From Bugulina stolonifera (Eukaryota > Bryozoa > Gymnolaemata > Cheilostomatida > Bugulidae), in assembly GCA_935421135.1 (NCBI GenBank), contig OW285190.1:3100001-3164000 (forward strand): DNA of 64,000 nucleotides, read 5' to 3'. Below, one piece after another: positions 57,549 to 64,000 of the stretch (position 1 is its first letter; every line of letters starts with the position of its first letter). Made by a program: the position numbers and the translations under genes. The notes beneath the pieces were generated by a model that saw only the letters and a program-made list of their open reading frames with translations, made no database searches and was not told the origin of the DNA.

Positions 57549-57581
57549 TAAATAAATATAAATATGTAACCACTGGCGTTG
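57549..57581 (+). repeat. 33-bp truncated monomer 3
   Basis: The same 17-bp loss, with GTAACCACTGG at 57566-57576. Here the preceding monomer reads GGCGTT where the other two have GGCCTT. It is followed, as at 43233, by the CATTGTAAC and GGCTTT monomers, so it belongs to the same duplicated block. Confidence 0.92.
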
Positions 57582-60500
57582 TAAATAAATATAAATATGT
57601 AACCTTGTAACTTCTGTAACCACTGGCGTTGTAAATAAATATAAACATGTAACCTTGTAACTTCTGTAACCACTGGCGTTGTAAATAAATATAAATATGT
57701 AACATTGTAACTTCTGTAACCACTGGCGTTGTAAATAAATATAAATATGTAACCTTGTAACTTCTGTAACTACTGGCTTTGTAAATAAATATAAACATGT
57801 AACCTTGTAACTTCTGTAACCACTGGCGTTGTAAATAAATATAAACATGTAACCTTGTAACTTCTGTAACCACTGGCGTTGTAAATAAATATAAATATGT
57901 AACCTTGTAACTTCTGTAACCACTGGCGTCGTAAATAAATATAAACATGTAACCTTGTAACTTCTGTAACCACTGGCGTTGTAAATAAATATAAACATGA
58001 AACCTTGTAACTTCTGTAACCACTGGCGTTGTAAATAAATATAAATATGTAACCTTGTAACTTCTGTAACCACTGGCGTTGTAAATAAATATAAATGTGT
58101 AACCTTGTAACTTCTGTAACCACTGGCGTTGTAAATAATTATAAACATGTAACCTTGTAACTTCTGTAACCACTGGCGTTGTAAATAAATATAAATATGT
58201 AACCTTGTAACTTCTGTAACTACTGGCGTTGTAAATAAATATAAACATGTAACCTTGTAACTTCTGTAACCACTGGCGTTGTAAATAAATATAAATATGT
58301 AACCTTGTAACTTCTGTAACCACTGGCGTTGTAAATAAATATAAACATGTAACCTTGTAACTTCTGTAACCACTGGCGTTGTAAATAAATATAAATATGT
58401 AACCTTGTAACTTCTGTAACCACTGGCGTTGTAAATAAATATAAACATGTAACCTTGTAACTTCTGTAACTACTGGTGTTGTAAATAAATATAAACATGT
58501 AACCTTGTAACTTCTGTAACCACTGGCGTTGTAAATAAATATAAACATGTAACCTTGTAACTTCTGTAACCACTGGCGTTGTAAATAAATATAAATATGT
58601 AACCTTGTAACTTCTGTAACCACTGGCGTTGTAAATAAATATGAATATGTAACCTTGTAACTTCTGTAACCACTGGCGTTGTAAATAAATATAAATATGT
58701 AACCTTGTAACTTCTGTAACCACTGGCGTTGTAAATAAATATAAACATGTAACCTTGTAACTTCTGTAACCACTGGCCTTGTAAATAAATATAAATATGT
58801 AACCTTGTAACTTCTGTAACCACTGGCGTTGTAAATAAATATAAACATGTAACCTTGTAACTTCTGTAACCACTGGCGTTGTAAATAAATATAAACATAT
58901 AACCTTGTAACTTCTGTAACCACTGGCGTTGTAAATAAATATGAACATGTAACCTTGTAACTTCTGTAACCACTGGCGTTGTAAATAAATATAAATATGT
59001 AACCTTGTAACTTCTGTAACCACTGGTGTTGTAAATAAATATAAACATGTAACCTTGTAACTTCTGTAACCACTGGCGTTGTAAATAAATATAAATATGT
59101 AACCTTGTAACTTCTGTAACCACTGGCGTTGTAAATAAATATAAACATGTAACCTTGTAACTTCTGTAACCACTGGCGTTGTAAATAAATATAAACATGT
59201 AACCTTGTAACTTCTGTAACCACTGGCGTTGTAAATAAATATAAACATGTAACCTTGTAACTTCTGTAACCACTGGCGTTGTAAATAAATATAAACATGT
59301 AACCTTGTAACTTCTGTAACCACTGGCGTTGTAAATAAATATAAATATGTAACCTTGTGACTTCTGTAACCACTGGCGTTGTAAATAAATATAAATATGT
59401 AACCTTGTAACTTCTGTAACCACTGGCGTTGTAAATAAATATAAACATGTAACCTTGTAACTTCTGTAACCACTGGCGTTGTAAATAAATATAAACATGT
59501 AACCTTGTAACTTCTGTAACCACTGGCGTTGTAAATAAATATAAACATGTAACCTTGTAACTTCTGTAACCACTGGCGTTGTAAATAAATATAAACATGT
59601 AACCTTGTAACTTCTGTAACCACTGGCGTTGTAAATAAATATAAATATGTAACCTTGTAACTTCTGTAACCACTGGCGTTGTAAATAAATATAAACATGT
59701 AACCTTGTAACTTCTGTAACCACTGGCGTTGTAAATAAATATAAACATGTAACCTTGTAACTTCTGTAACCACTGGCGTTGTAAATAAATATAAATATGT
59801 AACCTTGTAACTTCTGTAACCACTGGCGTTGTAAATAAATATAAACATGTAACCTTGTAACTTCTGTAACCACTGGCGTTGTAAATAAATATAAACATGT
59901 AACCTTGTAACTTCTGTAACCACTGGCCTTGTAAATAAATATAAATATGTAACCTTGTAACTTCTGTAACCACTGGCGTTGTAAATAAATATAAACATGT
60001 AACCTTGTAACTTCTGTAACCACTGGCGTTGTAAATAAATATAAACAAGTAACCTTGTAACTTCTGTAACCACTGGCGTTGTAAATAAATATAAATATGT
60101 AACCTTGTAACTTCTGTAACCACTGGTGTTGTAAATAAATATAAACATGTAACCTTGTAACTTCTGTAACCACTGGCGTTGTAAATAAATATAAATATGT
60201 AACCTTGTAACTTCTGTAACCACTGGCGTTGTAAATAAATATAAACATGTAACCTTGTAACTTCTGTAACCACTGGCGTTGTAAATAAATATAAACATGT
60301 AACCTTGTAACTTCTGTAACCACTGGCCTTGTAAATAAATATAAATATGTAACCTTGTAACTTCTGTAACCACTGGCGTTGTAAATAAATATAAATATGT
60401 AACCTTGTAACTTCTGTAACCACTGGCGTTGTAAATAAATATAAATATGTAACCTTGTAACTTCTGTAACTACTGGCGTTGTAAATAAATATAAATATGT

Positions 60501-63500
60501 AACCTTGTAACTTCTGTAACCACTGGCGTTGTAAATAAATATAAATATGTAACCTTGTAACTTCTGTAACCACTGGCGTTGTAAATAAATATAAACATGT
60601 AACCTTGTAACTTCTGTAACCACTGGCGTTGTAAATAAATATAAATATGTAACATTGTAACTTCTGTAACCACTGGCGTTGTAAATAAATATAAATATGT
60701 AACCTTGTAACTTCTGTAACTACTGGCGTTGTAAATAATTATAAACATGTAACCTTGTAACTTCTGTAACCACTGGCCTTGTAAAGAAATATAAACATGT
60801 AACCTTGAAACTTCTGTAACCACTGGCGTTGTAAATAAATATAAATATGTAACCTTGTAACTTCTGTAACCACTGGCGTTGTAAATAAATATAAACATGT
60901 AACCTTGTAACTTCTGTAACCACTGGCGTTGTAAATAAATATAAATATGTAACATTGTAACTTCTGTAACCACTGGCGTTGTAAATAAATATAAATATGT
61001 AACCTTGTAACTTCTGTAACTACTGGCGTTGTAAATAATTATAAACATGTAACCTTGTAACTTCTGTAACCACTGGCCTTGTAAAGAAATATAAACATGT
61101 AACCTTGTAACTTCTGTAACCACTGGCGTTGTAAATAAATATAAATATGTAACCTTGTAACTTCTGTAACTACTGGCGTTGTAAATAATTATAAACATGT
61201 AACCTTGTAACTTCTGTAACCACTGGCGTTGTAAATAAATATAAATATGTAACCTTGTAACTTCTGTAACTACTGGCGTTGTAAATAAATATAAACATGT
61301 AACCTTGTAACTTCTGTAACCACTGGCGTTGTAAATAAATATAAATATGTAACCTTGTAACTTCTGTAACCACTGGCGTTGTAAATAAATATAAATATGT
61401 AACCTTGTAACTTCTGTAACTACTGGCGTTGTAAATAATTATAAACATGTAACCTTGTAACTTCTGTAACCACTGGCCTTGTAAAGAAATATAAACATGT
61501 AACCTTGTAACTTCTGTAACCACTGGCGTTGTAAATAAATATAAATATGTAACCTTGTAACTTCTGTAACTACTGGCGTTGTAAATAATTATAAACATGT
61601 AACCTTGTAACTTCTGTAACCACTGGCGTTGTAAATAAATATAAATATGTAACCTTGTAACTTCTGTAACTACTGGCGTTGTAAATAAATATAAACATGT
61701 AACCTTGTAACTTCTGTAACCACTGGCGTTGTAAATAAATATAAATATGTAACCTTGTAACTTCTGTAACCACTGGCGTTGTAAATAAATATAAACATGT
61801 AACCTTGTAACTTCTGTAACCACTGGCGTTGTAAATAAATATAAATATGTAACATTGTAACTTCTGTAACCACTGGCGTTGTAAATAAATATAAATATGT
61901 AACCTTGTAACTTCTGTAACTACTGGCGTTGTAAATAAATATAAACATGTAACCTTGTAACTTCTGTAACCACTGGCGTTGTAAATAAATATAAACATGT
62001 AACCTTGTAACTTCTGTAACCACTGGCGTTGTAAATAAATATAAATATGTAACCTTGTAACTTCTGTAACCACTGGCGTCGTAAATAAATATAAACATGT
62101 AACCTTGTAACTTCTGTAACCACTGGCGTTGTAAATAAATATAAACATGTAACCTTGTAACTTCTGTAACCACTGGCGTTGTAAATAAATATAAATATGT
62201 AACCTTGTAACTTCTGTAACCACTGGCGTTGTAAATAAATATAAATGTGTAACCTTGTAAGTTCTGTAACCACTGGCGTTGTAAATAATTATAAACATGT
62301 AACCTTGTAACTTCTGTAACCACTGGCGTTGTAAATAAATATAAATATGTAACCTTGTAACTTCTGTAACTACTGGTGTTGTAAATAAATATAAACATGT
62401 AACCTTGTAACTTCTGTAACCACTGGCGTTGTAAATAAATATAAATATGTAACCTTGTAACTTCTGTAACCACTGGCGTTGTAAATAAATATAAACATGT
62501 AACCTTGTAACTTCTGTAACCACTGGCGTTGTAAATAAATATAAACATGTAACCTTGTAACTTCTGTAACCACTGGCGTTGTAAATAAATATAAACATGT
62601 AACCTTGTAACTTCTGTAACCACTGGCGTTGTAAATAAATATAAACATGTAACCTTGTAACTTCTGTAACCACTGGCGTTGTAAATAAATATAAATATGT
62701 AACCTTGTAACTTCTGTAACTACTGGTGTTGTAAATAAATATAAACATGTAACCTTGTAACTTCTGTAACCACTGGCGTTGTAAATAAATATAAATATGT
62801 AACCTTGTAACTTCTGTAACCACTGGCGTTGTAAATAAATATAAACATGTAACCTTGTAACTTCTGTAACCACTGGCGTTGTAAATAAATATAAACATGT
62901 AACCTTGTAACTTCTGTAACCACTGGCCTTGTAAATAAATATAAATATGTAACCTTGTAACTTCTGTAACCACTGGCGTTGTAAATAAATATAAATATGT
63001 AACCTTGTAACTTCTGTAACCACTGGCGTTGTAAATAAATATAAATATGTAACCTTGTAACTTCTGTAACTACTGGCGTTGTAAATAAATATAAACATGT
63101 AACCTTGTAACTTCTGTAACCACTGGCGTTGTAAATAAATATAAACATGTAACCTTGTAACTTCTGTAACCACTGGCGTTGTAAATAAATATAAACATGT
63201 AACCTTGTAACTTCTGTAACCACTGGCGTTGTAAATAAATATAAATATGTAACATTGTAACTTCTGTAACCACTGGCGTTGTAAATAAATATAAATATGT
63301 AACCTTGTAACTTCTGTAACTACTGGCGTTGTAAATAATTATAAACATGTAACCTTGTAACTTCTGTAACCACTGGCCTTGTAAAGAAATATAAACATGT
63401 AACCTTGAAACTTCTGTAACCACTGGCGTTGTAAATAAATATAAATATGTAACCTTGTAACTTCTGTAACTACTGGCGTTGTAAATAATTATAAACATGT

Positions 63501-64000
63501 AACCTTGTAACTTCTGTAACCACTGGCGTTGTAAATAAATATAAATATGTAACCTTGTAACTTCTGTAACTACTGGCGTTGTAAATAAATATAAACATGT
63601 AACCTTGTAACTTCTGTAACCACTGGCGTTGTAAATAAATATAAATATGTAACCTTGTAACTTCTGTAACCACTGGCGTTGTAAATAAATATAAACATGT
63701 AACCTTGTAACTTCTGTAACCACTGGCGTTGTAAATAAATATAAATATGTAACATTGTAACTTCTGTAACCACTGGCGTTGTAAATAAATATAAATATGT
63801 AACCTTGTAACTTCTGTAACTACTGGCGTTGTAAATAAATATAAACATGTAACCTTGTAACTTCTGTAACCACTGGCGTTGTAAATAAATATAAACATGT
63901 AACCTTGTAACTTCTGTAACCACTGGCGTTGTAAATAAATATAAATATGTAACCTTGTAACTTCTGTAACCACTGGCGTCGTAAATAAATATAAACATGT

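Larger units (their letters stand above)
9521..64000 (+). repeat. 50-bp satellite array, main segment (about 1,090 monomers, continues off the right edge)
   Basis: About 54.5 kb of uninterrupted satellite with the same monomer and orientation as 5520-8545. From 9521 to 40800 the 50-bp phase never shifts. The only three phase changes in the whole segment are identical 17-bp deletions (40800, 43233, 57566). Variants fall at a few positions: the GCGTT site, the AAAYRTG site, ACCACTGG to ACTACTGG, AATAAATATA to AATAATTATA, CCTTGTAAC to CATTGTAAC, and rarer ones. Their order repeats at long range and reveals nested duplications. No gene, transposon or other insertion is visible. It is an AT-rich satellite suited to heterochromatin, but nothing in the sequence shows it is centromeric. 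Confidence 0.97.

Noticed and set aside
5484..63998. Many long minus-strand open frames with a 50-residue repeating protein
   Set aside because: All three frames are open alike because the monomer strand lacks stop triplets; frames end wherever a random variant such as ACTACTGG or AATAATTATA creates a stop. There is no frame bias or gene structure.
9521..64000. CRISPR array
   Set aside because: There are no unique spacers between repeats; the units abut directly and the context is eukaryotic.
9521..64000. Telomeric repeat
   Set aside because: The unit is 50 bp and contains no TTAGGG-like telomere motif.
9521..64000. Centromere assignment
   Set aside because: Size and AT content fit, but I see no CENP-B box-like sequence, and satellite alone does not show centromere function.

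Overview
This window is eukaryotic, most likely from a marine invertebrate, with a mollusc favoured. The evidence is a split gene with canonical GT..AG introns, a tRNA-derived SINE, a hAT-like DNA transposon, a very large AT-rich satellite, and three occurrences of a GGGAGATAACT/AGTTATCTCCC motif (near 4093, 4220 and 5251) that I associate with mollusc repeats. The species cannot be fixed from the sequence alone.

Region 1 (1-2940, minus strand) holds the 5' half of one recognisable gene. Five exons can be assembled by splice site and phase: signal peptide (2940-2874), CUB-like domain 1 (2328-1954), CUB-like domain 2 (1625-1251), a Ser/Thr/Asn-rich stalk (833-690) and a transmembrane segment with a basic stop-transfer (372-195). 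Every intron between these exons is phase 1, and both CUB exons are exactly 375 bp. The product looks like a type I membrane glycoprotein or receptor. Its cytoplasmic part lies off the left edge. A tRNA-derived SINE sits in intron 1.

Region 2 (2941-4643) starts about 110 bp upstream of the start codon with a decayed satellite monomer. It is followed by 17 perfect-length 50-bp monomers (3051-3900), inverted relative to the rest of the satellite. Then come about 650 bp of AT-rich non-coding spacer, a short flank and a partial monomer.

Region 3 (4644-64000) is the same 50-bp satellite in the opposite orientation, about 1,150 monomers, running off the right edge. An 876-bp non-autonomous hAT-like element (4644-5519) landed inside a monomer, with an 8-bp target duplication CCACTGGC and 18-bp terminal inverted repeats. 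A 4,001-bp block carrying this element and about 3 kb of satellite was then tandemly duplicated (second element 8645-9520). From 9521 on there is only satellite. It is arranged in overlapping higher-order duplications (spacings of 550, 1,900, 2,433, 3,250, 4,000, 4,250, 5,650 and 12,766 bp), and the only length changes I can see are three copies of one 17-bp monomer deletion.

The very long open reading frames in the satellite (up to 1,839 codons) are a by-product: the monomer has no stop triplet on one strand in any frame. I see no gene in the satellite. I found no new enzymatic or defence system. The unusual content is the satellite itself: its architecture, its CpG-decay-like variant spectrum, its near absence of indels, and its abutment to the promoter side of a CUB receptor gene.
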